Origin: Thalassoroseus pseudoceratinae
Lineage (GTDB): Bacteria > Planctomycetota > Planctomycetia > Planctomycetales > Planctomycetaceae
Assembly: GCF_011634775.1 (NCBI RefSeq)
Contig: NZ_JAALXT010000002.1
Span: 1,116,001 to 1,180,000, forward strand
Direction of reading: 5' to 3'
DNA length: 64,000 nt
Of the stretch, positions 47,751 through 58,610 are shown piece after piece. How positions within the stretch are numbered: the first letter of the stretch is position 1; every line of letters starts with the position of its first letter. The notes under the pieces were generated by a model, which did not search any database, was not told the DNA's origin, and worked only from the letters and a program-made list of their open reading frames with translations. The position numbers were made by a program, and so were the translations under genes.

Positions 47751-48131
47751 GGTCGGCACCTTACGGGTCCTCAAGGGGCGGAAAGTCGGCTTAGTCGTCA
47801 CGACTTTCCTAACGCGAAAACTTGCAGTCAAATCCACCGTAGTTACCCAGAACCCCCAGAGTCAATTTGCAAGTTCTTCAAATTCGAGCTATGGGCATTC
47901 TGCCGCCGCAGAACCCGAATCGTTCGCGTATCCCGCAAAGTTTTCCTAGTTTTCCTCACAGGAATAATCCGGCCAATCGTTAATTTCCCAGAACCTTTCG
48001 CAACCAAGAGAAACACTTCGATTCCGTCTCATGAGCGACGACTCCGTGAACCGAAAGAGTCGGCAGGATCTGTCTACTTCACGTCGACCGAAGGAGTCGG
48101 ACCTTCGTTGCAGTGAGGAAACCTTCCGCAT
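47751..48131. other. Divergent region upstream of fliD
   Basis: A 380-bp space before the flagellar cap gene. I looked for sigma-28 (TAAAG/GCCGATAA) and sigma-54 (TGGCAC/TTGC) promoters and found none convincing. GAGG lies 13 bp before the fliD ATG, a loose spacing. No ORF in the space looks real. Confidence 0.3.
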
Positions 48132-50867
48132 ATGTCCACAATTTCCGCCGGAATCGGTCTCATTAGTGGGATTGATACAAGTGCCATCATCGAAGCGCTT
48201 GTCGCTGCGCAGAGCGGAAGCGTCAATCTGATCGAAGCTCGTGTCGCGGGCTATCAGGAAACCGCGAGTGCGTTGAACGCCTTGGAAGCCAGTGTGCTTT
48301 CGTTGAGTTTGTCCGGCACTCGGTTGAAGTCCGAGAGCACGTTCAACTCCCTGACAACGAACAACTCGGACACGAGCCAACTAACTGTCAAAACCGATCG
48401 GGATACGGTTTCGCCAGGTTCGTATGGCTTTCGGACCGTTCGCACAGCGTCGGCTCATCAGATGCTCAGCGGTGGATTTTCCAGTGCCGATCAGAAGGTC
48501 GACGCCGGCACACTCGTGATCGGAACGGGTGGATCACTGACACCGCCGGCCACTCTGGACCTGCTCAATGATGGCGAGGGAATCACGCCGGGGATCATCA
48601 AACTCACGGATCGAAGTGGTTCCAGTGCGGAAATCGATCTAAGCACCGCTACGAACGTCGACGATGTGTTGTCGGCAATCAATTCGGAATCGAGCATCGG
48701 GATCACTGCCAGCGTTGAGGATGGACGATTCGTTCTCACCGACACATCCGGCGGTGGCGGCACGTTGGAAGTTTCCAATGTGGGACTGACGCAAACGGCA
48801 CAGGAACTTGGTCTGGATGTGTCTGCCAGCGGAGACACACTCACCGGCAGCGAAGTCTTCACCGTCTTCGAGGGCATGACGCTTGACTATATCAACGACG
48901 GAAACGGCTTGAGACTCAGCGACGGTGGCGACGACCTGCGAATCACGCTGACCGACGACACGACTCTCGACATCAATCTCGATGACGCGACAACCATCGG
49001 TGACGTGATTTCGTCGATCAACGATCACGAGGAGAACGAAGGTCGGGTTTCCGCCACGTTGGTCGATGGCCGAATTCAACTCGAAGACCTCACCGCTGGT
49101 GGCGGCAGTAGTTCGTTGGAAGTGGAGAATCTGAGTTCATCGAAGGTTGTGCGGCAACTCGGTCTGGACGTCACCGCGAGTGGTTCGACTCTGACCGGCA
49201 ACCGACTCACGGCGGGACCGGGTTCCGTTTTGTTGCGAAATCTCAATGGTGGGAACGGCGTCACTGCGGGAACCATTCAACTCACCGACCGCACTGGCAC
49301 GACTGCCGATATCGATCTCAGTTCCGCTGAATCTCTCGATGAAGTTATCGCAGCGATCAACGGTGCCAAGAGCACTGGCGATGTGGATTTGCAAATCGTC
49401 GCCGAGATTGATGCCACCGGTACCGGCATCACCATTACCGATACGTCCGGCGCGGCCACGTCGAATTTGATCATCTCCGACCTGACTGGAAGCCTCGCTT
49501 CCGACTTGAACATCGCCGCCGATACCGACCAGACCACCATTGAATCGGATGCGTTAAACTTACGGTCGGTGAATGAAGCAACTTCGCTGTCGACCTACGC
49601 ACCAGATGGAAAATCGGTGGGTCTTGGTTCGATCTTGATCACCGATTCCACGGGCAAGGAAGCGATTGTCAGCATCAATTCCACGGTGAAGACCATCGGC
49701 GACGTGATCGATCGCATCAACTCCGCTAGCGGAGTGTCCGTGACCGCTCGGCTCAACGATACTGGTGATGGATTCGTCATCGAGGACGACGCGGGCGGTG
49801 AGGGAACACTGACCATCGAACAGTCGGGGGACGGGACGACGGTTGAAGATCTGCGATTGACCGGCGAGGCCTCCGACGACGGTTCCGGGAACCAAACGAT
49901 CACAAGCCGAGAGGCGGTTGTCATCGAATTGACGGGCGAAGAAACCGTCTCCGAATTGGTCGAGCAGCTCAACACATTTTCGGGAACGGTGTCCGCAAGT
50001 TTGATCAACGACGGCTCGCCGTTTAACCCGGTTCGTCTGGAAATTCGATCGGCTTCGACTGGCAGCGGGTCTCAATTGTTGGTCGATACCAGTGGCATCG
50101 ACTTGGGTTTTCAAACAACAGCGGTTGGTCGGGATGCATTGTTGGCCGTCACATCGGGAGCCGGTCAGGAATTCCTGGTGACTTCCGAGACGAATACCTT
50201 CGATGATGTCGTGACCGGTCTCGACGTCACTGCTGTGGCGGCTTCGGAGACCAGCGCCACAATTACGATTGCACGAGACACCGCACGTTCGTCCGAAGCG
50301 ATTCAGAATTTTGTCGACACGTACAACAATCTCGTCACGATTCTCGGCGAGCTGACCAAGTTCGAACCGTCCACGAATTCACGGGGCGTGCTCCAGGGCA
50401 ACTCGTTTGCCTTGCGATTGGAGCAACGACTGACCGGTCTCTTGAACGATCGGTTTAACACCGACGGAGGGATTCGGCAACTTAACGACATCGGCGTTCG
50501 GGTTAGCACTGGTGGGAAACTCTCGTTCGATACGGACGAATTTCAAGCCGCCGTGACCGACGATCCTGAAGGTGTCGCCGACTTTTTCTTGCGAGATGAA
50601 ACCGGATTCGGCGCGCAGGCAGAAGCGGCAATTCAGTCTCTGACCGACCCGATTGACGGGGCCTTCAAAACCGCCACCGATGCCGTCCAAGCTAACATCG
50701 ACGCGGCGAATGAACGTATTGCCGACCTGAACGAAATTCTCGACGTCCGGCGAAATCGGTTGCTAATCCAATTTACCAATATGGAATCAATTATCGGAAC
50801 GCTGAACAATCAGCAACAGGCACTCGCCGCATTCCAACCCGTTCCGAATCAACAATCATCGAGCTAA
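48132..50867 (+). CDS. fliD: Flagellar hook-associated protein 2 / filament cap (FliD), enlarged
   Basis: The product has 911 residues, against about 450-650 in most bacteria. The FliD N-terminus is clear (GIGLISGIDTSAIIEALVAAQ, then a coiled-coil), and so is the C-terminal D0/D1 region (NFVDTYNNLVTILGELTKFEP, GILQ-like RGVLQGNSFALRLEQ, then a C-terminal coil IDAANERIADLNEILDVRRNRL). Between them lie about five flagellin-hook-IN-type repeats, recognised by a Gly-rich turn, an LTDxxG strand and a xxDVxxxIN helix. FliD pentamers cap the filament and help flagellin fold outside the cell. fliS follows after 145 bp. Confidence 0.92.
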   Translation: MSTISAGIGLISGIDTSAIIEALVAAQSGSVNLIEARVAGYQETASALNALEASVLSLSLSGTRLKSESTFNSLTTNNSDTSQLTVKTDRDTVSPGSYGFRTVRTASAHQMLSGGFSSADQKVDAGTLVIGTGGSLTPPATLDLLNDGEGITPGIIKLTDRSGSSAEIDLSTATNVDDVLSAINSESSIGITASVEDGRFVLTDTSGGGGTLEVSNVGLTQTAQELGLDVSASGDTLTGSEVFTVFEGMTLDYINDGNGLRLSDGGDDLRITLTDDTTLDINLDDATTIGDVISSINDHEENEGRVSATLVDGRIQLEDLTAGGGSSSLEVENLSSSKVVRQLGLDVTASGSTLTGNRLTAGPGSVLLRNLNGGNGVTAGTIQLTDRTGTTADIDLSSAESLDEVIAAINGAKSTGDVDLQIVAEIDATGTGITITDTSGAATSNLIISDLTGSLASDLNIAADTDQTTIESDALNLRSVNEATSLSTYAPDGKSVGLGSILITDSTGKEAIVSINSTVKTIGDVIDRINSASGVSVTARLNDTGDGFVIEDDAGGEGTLTIEQSGDGTTVEDLRLTGEASDDGSGNQTITSREAVVIELTGEETVSELVEQLNTFSGTVSASLINDGSPFNPVRLEIRSASTGSGSQLLVDTSGIDLGFQTTAVGRDALLAVTSGAGQEFLVTSETNTFDDVVTGLDVTAVAASETSATITIARDTARSSEAIQNFVDTYNNLVTILGELTKFEPSTNSRGVLQGNSFALRLEQRLTGLLNDRFNTDGGIRQLNDIGVRVSTGGKLSFDTDEFQAAVTDDPEGVADFFLRDETGFGAQAEAAIQSLTDPIDGAFKTATDAVQANIDAANERIADLNEILDVRRNRLLIQFTNMESIIGTLNNQQQALAAFQPVPNQQSSS

Positions 50868-51012
50868 GTCATAAATCATTTGTGGTCCAGGTGACGGGCA
50901 GGTTGTTCTCGATTTTACAAACTTCCGACTCACCCATGCACCGTCACCCGATTTGCTAGCGTTCTAACCATTCACCCTTCGTTTTCGTGTTCTTCACATT
51001 TGCGAGAAATTG

Positions 51013-51432
51013 ATGACCAGCCAGTCTGCCCAATATTTATCGACCGAAGTGCTCACGGCGTCTCCGTACCGGTTGCATCAGATGGTGGTCGATGCCGCAT
51101 TACGGTTTGCGTATCAAGCGGAAGCCGCGATTGCCGAACCGGATCGCGAAGTCGTTTCGATGGCGTGCACACGGAGTCGTGAATTTGTCGCGGAATTGAT
51201 CAGCGGATTGCGTGAGGACAGTGCACCGGAATTGGTGTCGTCTTTGAAGGCTTTGTTCGTCTTTGTCTATCGGAACTTGGCGGAGGCGGAGCGGGATTGC
51301 GACGCCGAGAAACTCCAAGCAGCGATTCGCGTGTTGACCGAACACCGCCAAACTTGGCAAGAACTCGGCAACATGATCAACGGCCCCACGACTCCGACCG
51401 ACGCCAATGTGCGACTGAATCGCAGTGCATAA
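51013..51432 (+). CDS. fliS: Flagellin export chaperone FliS
   Basis: The product has 139 residues, normal for FliS. It is all-helical; the N-terminus (AQYLSTEVLTASPYRLHQMVVDAALRF) matches the region that binds flagellin, and SSLKALFVFVYRNLAEAERD with RVLTEHRQTWQEL matches helices 3-5. FliS holds flagellin monomers unfolded in the cytoplasm and prevents early polymerisation. ATG 51013 is preferred to TTG 51010. It is paired with fliD, as in many genomes, and ends 28 bp before an intrinsic terminator. No flagellin gene is in the window. Confidence 0.92.
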   Translation: MTSQSAQYLSTEVLTASPYRLHQMVVDAALRFAYQAEAAIAEPDREVVSMACTRSREFVAELISGLREDSAPELVSSLKALFVFVYRNLAEAERDCDAEKLQAAIRVLTEHRQTWQELGNMINGPTTPTDANVRLNRSA

Positions 51433-51460
51433 GCACCGACAATATTGCATCGACAATTTC

Positions 51461-51493
51461 AAAAAGCCGCCGGGAATTCTCGGTGGCTTTTTT
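51461..51493 (+). terminator. Intrinsic terminator after fliS
   Basis: A 12-bp stem (AAAAAGCCGCCG at 51461-51472 with CGGTGGCTTTTT at 51481-51492, one G-U pair) with an eight-base loop ends in a T-run. The A-run at its left side also lets it act on the minus strand for scpB transcripts, whose gene ends at 51578. Confidence 0.87.
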
Positions 51494-51577
51494 CGTGTCA
51501 TGGTTCGAGAGATGCGATCTCGCGATTTGTGCATCGGCTGAAAAGTCTGGCGAACGGTCTGCATTTCCGCCCCAGAA

Positions 51578-52423
51578 TTATTTGAAGTATAAGTCCCCGG
51601 CACGTGGCAACTCGTCCAAACTTCCGAGCCCGAATAGTTGAAGAAACCGAGCGGTCGTTTCGTAGTTGACGTTTTTCTTGTCGTCGGGATCGCGTTTGAG
51701 TTGAATTAGTTCCCGCCGCAGCAGTTGACTGAGAACGGCGTTCGGGCGACTGCCGAAATGCTTTTCAACTTCTTCCTTGCTGATCGGTTGGTGATACGCA
51801 ATCAGGGAAAGCATCTCAAGGGCCTCTTGCGAGAGGCGGATTTCTTTCGGACCGTATCCGTAGACCTTGTGCCGAATGGGCTCATATTCGTGGCGGAGTT
51901 TCATGATCCAACCACCTTCAACCAACGAAATCTCGTACGGTCGCCGTTCACGGTCGTACTGTACGTTCAGTTCGTGTAACGCGTGCTCCACGTAGTCACG
52001 ATCGAACCCGTCCCCCAAAACTCCGACGAGTTTTTTTGATGTCAACGGTTCTCCACCAACGAACAACGCCGATTCCAAAATTTGGTGGGCTTGCAAGCGA
52101 GGACCGATGGGAATGACCTCGGGGGCGTCCTCGGTTTCCTCGACCGATTCTTCGGGAGCCGACTCCGGTTCCTCGTCGCTGGCGTCCGGTTTTTCGGGAG
52201 CTTGGAAACCAGGGAAGTCGTTGAGCGATCCGACTTCGTCGTCGTCACCATCGTAACCAGATTCCAAGCCTGGCAATTCCGCTTCGATGTTGTCGATGGT
52301 TTCGACCGCTCGAAGATAGGCTTCGTCGAGTTCATCGGTGGCCGAATCGTCGCTGATCGCGTCTTCGGCGGCCGGTTCTTCAATCTCGAGATCGTCGAGT
52401 TCCGTTCGATTTGGTTCTTCCAT
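51578..52423 (-). CDS. scpB: Segregation and condensation protein B (ScpB)
   Basis: The product has 281 residues. The C-terminal 170 residues are two winged-helix domains of ScpB: ILESALFVGGEPLTSKKLVGVLG, VEGGWIMKLRHEYEPI, LSQEALEMLSLIAYHQPISKEEVE and LLRREL..YETTARFLQLFGLGSLDELP. ScpB dimers join ScpA and SMC in the condensin that organises the chromosome. The first 105 residues are an acidic, probably disordered extension (over a third Asp/Glu) not found in the compact homologs. AAGGA 8 bp upstream supports the start. scpA and smc are not in the window; the parS sites at 62.8 kb are about 10 kb away. Confidence 0.93.
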   Translation of the reverse strand: MEEPNRTELDDLEIEEPAAEDAISDDSATDELDEAYLRAVETIDNIEAELPGLESGYDGDDDEVGSLNDFPGFQAPEKPDASDEEPESAPEESVEETEDAPEVIPIGPRLQAHQILESALFVGGEPLTSKKLVGVLGDGFDRDYVEHALHELNVQYDRERRPYEISLVEGGWIMKLRHEYEPIRHKVYGYGPKEIRLSQEALEMLSLIAYHQPISKEEVEKHFGSRPNAVLSQLLRRELIQLKRDPDDKKNVNYETTARFLQLFGLGSLDELPRAGDLYFK

Positions 52424-52456
52424 TGCGAAGTCCTTTTCGCAGATCGAGGACCATGC

Positions 52457-52855
52457 TCAAAGGGCATGAACCCATGCGACTTGACGGAAATCAAATCGCG
52501 GTCGAGCGGCATGATTCTGGTTGTCTTCGTCGAGCAGCGGGGAATGGTAGTTTGGGAACTCCCGTTTGACATAGTCCACACATTTCCGACAACGTCGAAA
52601 ATGTGTCATCATTTGCTGGTGAGCTTGCTCGTCAAGTTCCCCATTGACGAACTGACCGGAGAGATTATGAACGTCTCGACATGTCAACCGGGGGGCGGAA
52701 TCGAACCGAAACCACCAACCCGCAACACCGATCAGAAGCACCAATCCAGCCGCGACTCCGGCGGACTGTAACCAAATTTGCTTTTGATGTCGACGTCGCA
52801 AATTGTGGACCAGTTGGCCCACTTCACCACGCGGACAGTCGCTCCATTCGCTCAT
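52457..52855 (-). CDS. Single-span membrane protein with Hx3Cx2C zinc-type motif
   Basis: The product has 132 residues: a basic N-terminus (LRRRHQKQIW), one membrane span (about 30-49), and a C-terminal part with Cys near 57 and the motif HFRRCRKC. The spacing Hx3Cx2C is the zinc motif of anti-sigma (ZAS/zf-HC2) proteins, but in those the motif normally precedes the span on the cytoplasmic side; here it follows the span, and the positive-inside rule would put it outside. It lies 33 bp before scpB on the same strand, and no sigma-factor gene is adjacent. Role unclear. Confidence 0.6.
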   Translation of the reverse strand: MSEWSDCPRGEVGQLVHNLRRRHQKQIWLQSAGVAAGLVLLIGVAGWWFRFDSAPRLTCRDVHNLSGQFVNGELDEQAHQQMMTHFRRCRKCVDYVKREFPNYHSPLLDEDNQNHAARPRFDFRQVAWVHAL

Positions 52856-52980
52856 GATAGTCTGTTCAATTGTGCGTTGTTGCGTCGGTTGTACTGATTC
52901 GTCGAAAGGCTAAGAAAGGATAGTTCAAGAATAGTCTCAGAGAGGATGCGTGTCTGTAAAACAGATTACACTTTCCGTAG

Positions 52981-53739
52981 CTAACCGGACTGAGCACGAA
53001 CTTGGCGATAAAGACGGGTTCCCACTTCATCGGTTGGCATAATTTTCGGCGTGTCGGCACCGATCGAACTGGCCAAGCGTTGGAGGTCACGGAGGATGAT
53101 CCGCCGTCGTTCGATTTTGACCAACCCTTCGGTTTGAAGTTCGCCAAGCAACATCGTCACGGATTCCCGGGTAGTGCCGATGATGTTCGCCAACTCCTGA
53201 TGAGAAAGCCGAATGGTCAACCGCACGCCGTCCGCACTTGGCTGTCCGTATTTCTCGGCCAGTTCCAAAAGCAGATAGATCACGCGTTCGCGATTCGAAC
53301 GAAACAGGAGCGACTTCAATCTCCGTTCGACTCGCCGACGCTGCAGACCCATCAATTTTGTCACACCAAGCGTCACGGTTGGATGGTCTTGCATGAGTTG
53401 ATGAACCAACTCACTGGGAATGAGAACCGCCGTCGATTTTTCCATCGTCTCGGCGAATTCTTCTCGGGGGCCGTTTCCAAAGACCGCGAGTTCCCCGAAC
53501 AGTTCACCAGGATCAATCAACCCGATCACCGCTTCTTTGCCGTCGGCTGTCAGATGGTAAATTTTCACCCGGCCGCTTGTCAGCAGGACGATCGAATCGC
53601 TGGAATCGGAGGGAAGGTAGACCACTTCGCCCCGTTGAAATTCCCGAGCACGGGAACGCAATTCGACCTGTTCGATTTGTTCCTGCGTGAGCCGGCGGAA
53701 CAAATCACAGTTCTTGAGGAACCAAAACTTCTCATCCAT
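52981..53739 (-). CDS. Crp/Fnr-family transcription regulator
   Basis: The product has 252 residues. The N-terminal cyclic-nucleotide-binding-like barrel shows RGEVVYLPSDSSDSIVLLTSGRVKIY and IDPGELFGELAVFG, the phosphate-binding cassette position, though the exact cAMP-binding Arg-Ser pair is replaced (GNGPREEFAET). A dimer helix (about 115-145) and a C-terminal HTH with LSHQELANIIGTTRESVTMLLGELQ follow. The recognition helix RExxxxM is CRP/NtcA-like rather than FNR-like, and there are no N-terminal Fe-S cysteines, so it is not an oxygen-sensing FNR. AGGGA 8 bp upstream supports the start. Confidence 0.9.
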   Translation of the reverse strand: MDEKFWFLKNCDLFRRLTQEQIEQVELRSRAREFQRGEVVYLPSDSSDSIVLLTSGRVKIYHLTADGKEAVIGLIDPGELFGELAVFGNGPREEFAETMEKSTAVLIPSELVHQLMQDHPTVTLGVTKLMGLQRRRVERRLKSLLFRSNRERVIYLLLELAEKYGQPSADGVRLTIRLSHQELANIIGTTRESVTMLLGELQTEGLVKIERRRIILRDLQRLASSIGADTPKIMPTDEVGTRLYRQVRAQSG

Positions 53740-54054
53740 AAACGTGTCCCTGCGATTCGGTCACGCCGATCGGGAGTGCGGATATCAACCGCAGCTTAAC
53801 TGACGCATCGCGTCTCGACAAGTATTCGGAACTGGACGAATGTGTGGCAGTTGTTGCCATCAGTGTGGGATCGATCGGTCATGGCTTCGTTCGGAATTTT
53901 GAAGTCGGATGACATTTGGCGGTGCTCGAACGACCGGGACACTTAGTCCGATTTTTCCGAAACCCATCTGGTGTTGCCGGGGTTTCATGCACAACGCGTT
54001 CAAGCATTTGGACTCCCATCGCCTCCGTTCGAGATTTTCTGGAAAGTCGAATCG
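53740..54054. other. Divergent intergenic region, Crp/Fnr and DUF1549 genes
   Basis: A 315-bp gap. The only feature seen is GGAAAG about 8 bp before the ATG at 54055. An in-frame extension upstream of that ATG (to 53971) lacks a start with a ribosome site. No hairpin or clear promoter stands out. Confidence 0.25.
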
Positions 54055-55905
<1,851 letters not shown>

Positions 55906-55971
55906 CAAGCGGCCATTGTCTCGCACAAAAATCTCATTGGAAACACAGACTTTCAAACGGGAAACTAAACC

Positions 55972-57267
55972 ATGATGACACAACTGCACGAACAGGTTTT
56001 GCGAAATCGAAAGACGAATTTCAGTCGGCGGCGTTTCTTGCACACGGTTTCCGCAACGGCGGTCGCAGGTGGTGTGTTGAATCTTCGGGATTGGATGAGT
56101 TTGCAAGCCGCCGAATTGCAACGACAGAATCGCTCGATGATTCTGCTTTGGATGGCCGGCGGGCCGAGTCAGTTCGAGACCTTCGATCCCAAACCCGGCA
56201 CCGAAAACGGTGGCCCGACGCAATCGATTCAGACGGCGACCAACGGAATCGAGATTGCCGAAGGTTGGGAACAAACCGCGAAAATGATGGACGACATCGC
56301 CTTGATCCGGTCCATGACCAATCGTGAAGGCAGCCATCCGCGTGCGAGTTATCAACTTCACACCGGCTACGTGCCTTCGGGGAGTGTGAAGCATCCGAGT
56401 TTGTCGGCGAATATTGCTCATCAAATCGCGGACCCTGATCTCGATCTTCCCGCCGTTGTCACGGTGGGCGGTGGACGCAACATCGGCGGCGCGGGCGCGG
56501 GTTTTCTTGGCGTGCAATATGAACCGTTCGTCATCCCGCAACCGGGGCGACTGCCAGACAACGTGGCCTTGCCCGTGAACCGGAATCGGTTCGATCGTCG
56601 TCGTGGTTTGCTTGATCAACTCGAAGGCGAATTCGCAAACCGAGGCGGTGCCGACGTGGTCAAAAAGCATCGCAAGATCTATGACAAGACCGCCCAACTC
56701 GTGGTCAGCGATCAGACCAAGGCATTCGACTTGTCCTCCGAACCGGAGTCACTTCGTCAAAAATACGGTGAGACGCCATTCGGTCAGGGGTGTTTGTTGG
56801 CCCGGCGATTGGTCGAATCCGGCGTGAGTTTCGTTGAAGTTGTTTCAGGCGGATGGGATACGCACCTCGACAACTTCGAACGAATTGGCGGTCTGGCCCA
56901 GCAAGTCGATCCCGCGTTCGCCACCCTGATCGCGGACCTCAAAGATCGCGGCCGTTTGGATTCCACACTCATCGTTTGGATGGGGGAATTCGGACGGACA
57001 CCACGAGTCAACCCACGGACCGGTCGGGACCATTATCCCCGCGTGTTCAATGCGGCAATGGCAGGGGGCGGCGTACGTGGTGGGCAAGTGATTGGTTCGT
57101 CATCGGCCGACGGCTCCGCGGTCGAAGATCGTCCCGTCGAGGTGCCTGATTTGTTCTGTTCTATCTGTCATTCGTTGGAAATTGACCCACGGATTGAAAA
57201 CATTAGTCCACTTGGACGACCGATGAAGATCGTCGATGGCGGCGAGACAATTTCCGAATTGTTTTAA
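55972..57267 (+). CDS. DUF1501 protein, Tat-exported
   Basis: The product has 431 residues. A twin-arginine signal (FSRRRFLHTVSATAVAGG) exports it. The DUF1501 fold, related to the alkaline phosphatase/sulfatase superfamily, is shown by MILLWMAGGPSQFETFDPKP, RSMTNREGSHPRASYQLHTGY, SGGWDTHLDNF, STLIVWMGEFGRTPRVN and GRDHYPRVFNAAMAGGGVRGGQVIG. The conserved Asp/His positions suggest metal-dependent hydrolysis, but no substrate has been established. It follows the DUF1549 gene by 66 bp and the pair should form one operon, closed by the terminator at 57301. Confidence 0.92.
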   Translation: MMTQLHEQVLRNRKTNFSRRRFLHTVSATAVAGGVLNLRDWMSLQAAELQRQNRSMILLWMAGGPSQFETFDPKPGTENGGPTQSIQTATNGIEIAEGWEQTAKMMDDIALIRSMTNREGSHPRASYQLHTGYVPSGSVKHPSLSANIAHQIADPDLDLPAVVTVGGGRNIGGAGAGFLGVQYEPFVIPQPGRLPDNVALPVNRNRFDRRRGLLDQLEGEFANRGGADVVKKHRKIYDKTAQLVVSDQTKAFDLSSEPESLRQKYGETPFGQGCLLARRLVESGVSFVEVVSGGWDTHLDNFERIGGLAQQVDPAFATLIADLKDRGRLDSTLIVWMGEFGRTPRVNPRTGRDHYPRVFNAAMAGGGVRGGQVIGSSSADGSAVEDRPVEVPDLFCSICHSLEIDPRIENISPLGRPMKIVDGGETISELF

Positions 57268-57300
57268 GACTTTGTGTACTCGATGGATCCAACTAAGTTT

Positions 57301-57331
57301 ATCCCGCCGACTCTATCGGCGGGATTTTTTT
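57301..57331 (+). terminator. Intrinsic terminator after the DUF1501 gene
   Basis: A perfect 10-bp stem, ATCCCGCCGA (57301-57310) with TCGGCGGGAT (57316-57325), has a five-base loop CTCTA and seven T at its end. It closes the DUF1549-DUF1501 operon. Confidence 0.93.
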
Positions 57332-57499
57332 ATGGAAGCGGAAAGCTATCGACGAATCATTTGACAAGTCAACGCTTATCGGTCAGGATATGTGTCCGCA
57401 CTCAATCGAGTTCTAAATTAGACTTTGCCGAATTCCTCATTGCGCATTTTTCTTGCGCACTCCCATTTCTCAGTTCTATTGAAAAGGACGGTTTCCAAA

Positions 57500-58405
57500 A
57501 TGAGCACGTCTCGACGTGGGTTTACGCTCATTGAGCTTCTTGTCGTCATTGCGATTATCGCAATTTTGATTGCACTTTTGCTTCCTGCGGTCCAACAGGC
57601 CCGTGAAGCCGCTCGCCGAACCGAGTGCAAAAACAATCTGAAAAACATTGGTTTGGCATTGCACAACTACCACGACACCAACGGCGCCTTCCCAGCGGGC
57701 AACGTCACGAATTGGACAGGTAGCCAGCACTACGGTTTCGGCTGGACTTGGCATGCCAAAATTCTGCCGTTCTTGGAACAGGATAACCTCTATGATGCTG
57801 TGTCCAATGTTTCTGGTACCGACAATGGCGGAAGCGGCGACACGGAACAGCGGCTCGCGGGGCGAGATACCAAGTTGACTGTCTTCCAATGCCCATCACA
57901 TCCAGATGGGAACCTGAGCTACTCGGGTCAGGGGGGATACCAAATCAGCACGTATAATGGTGTCTGCGGTTCCAACACATTCAACGACGATCATGCCGAT
58001 GGGCAAAATGACGCCGCCTATCGGGGCGATGGAATGTTCTTCTTGAACAGTGCCGTGGGAATGCGAGACGTAACCGACGGAACCACCAACACGTATTTCG
58101 TCGCTGAAGTGCAAACGAAGTTGTCTGACAGCATGCCGGGTGGCGATCGCAAGTACTGTTTCTCCGATGGCGGCGATAACAATCCCCCACGCGATATCTC
58201 CGAGTACTTGGTCGGAATGGAGATCGACGCGACTTGGGGTGACCCGATCAACAAAGGAGATCAGGAAGCCGCCGGAAGTTACCACCCAGGTGGTTGTCAC
58301 TTCTTGATGGTGGATGGCTCGACGCGTTTCGTTTCGGAAAGCATCGTCCTCACCAACTACCGGGCGCACAGCACACGAAGTGGTGGCGAGGTCATCTCGA
58401 ACTAA
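57500..58405 (+). CDS. DUF1559 protein with type IV prepilin-like N-terminus
   Basis: The product has 301 residues. ATG 57500 puts the prepilin peptidase site near the N-terminus: RRG|FTLIELLVVIAIIAILIALL, with Glu at +5, so it is processed like a pseudopilin. Then comes the family block PAVQQAREAARRTECKNNLKNIGLALHNYHD, and at the C-terminus GCHFLMVDGSTRFVSESI, both hallmarks of the large planctomycete DUF1559 (SBP_bac_10) family. These are thought to be pseudopilins or surface proteins of unknown role. It sits between two strong terminators, so it is transcribed alone; the lipoprotein that follows is convergent. Confidence 0.93.
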   Translation: MSTSRRGFTLIELLVVIAIIAILIALLLPAVQQAREAARRTECKNNLKNIGLALHNYHDTNGAFPAGNVTNWTGSQHYGFGWTWHAKILPFLEQDNLYDAVSNVSGTDNGGSGDTEQRLAGRDTKLTVFQCPSHPDGNLSYSGQGGYQISTYNGVCGSNTFNDDHADGQNDAAYRGDGMFFLNSAVGMRDVTDGTTNTYFVAEVQTKLSDSMPGGDRKYCFSDGGDNNPPRDISEYLVGMEIDATWGDPINKGDQEAAGSYHPGGCHFLMVDGSTRFVSESIVLTNYRAHSTRSGGEVISN

Positions 58406-58434
58406 CGTTTTGACTGATATCCGGTGAAATAACG

Positions 58435-58479
58435 AAACCGGCCCCGAGAGTTAACGCTCTCAGGGCCGGTTTTCTTTTT
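58435..58479 (+). terminator. Intrinsic terminator after the DUF1559 gene
   Basis: A long stem with one mismatch, AAACCGGCCC then GAGAG on the left (58435-58450), pairs with CTCTC then GGGCCGGTTT (58457-58472) and is followed by a T-rich tract. It ends the DUF1559 transcript. Confidence 0.92.
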
Positions 58480-58610
58480 GTGTGATTGTCGAGAAGTGAT
58501 TCGGTAGCAGGCTGCGATAGGTGACAACTTCCTGCGGTGAGTCGCTTTCGATGTCTGTCGATCGTCAGCGATATTGACCGACCGCTCGGTACACCTACAC
58601 AAGCTTCATA

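Noticed and set aside
47751-48131. A sigma-28 or sigma-54 promoter for fliD
   Set aside because: No sequence fits the spacing and core bases of either consensus.
52981-53739. The Crp/Fnr protein as an oxygen-sensing FNR acting on the box at 29.6 kb
   Set aside because: It has no N-terminal Fe-S cysteine set and its recognition helix is CRP/NtcA-like.
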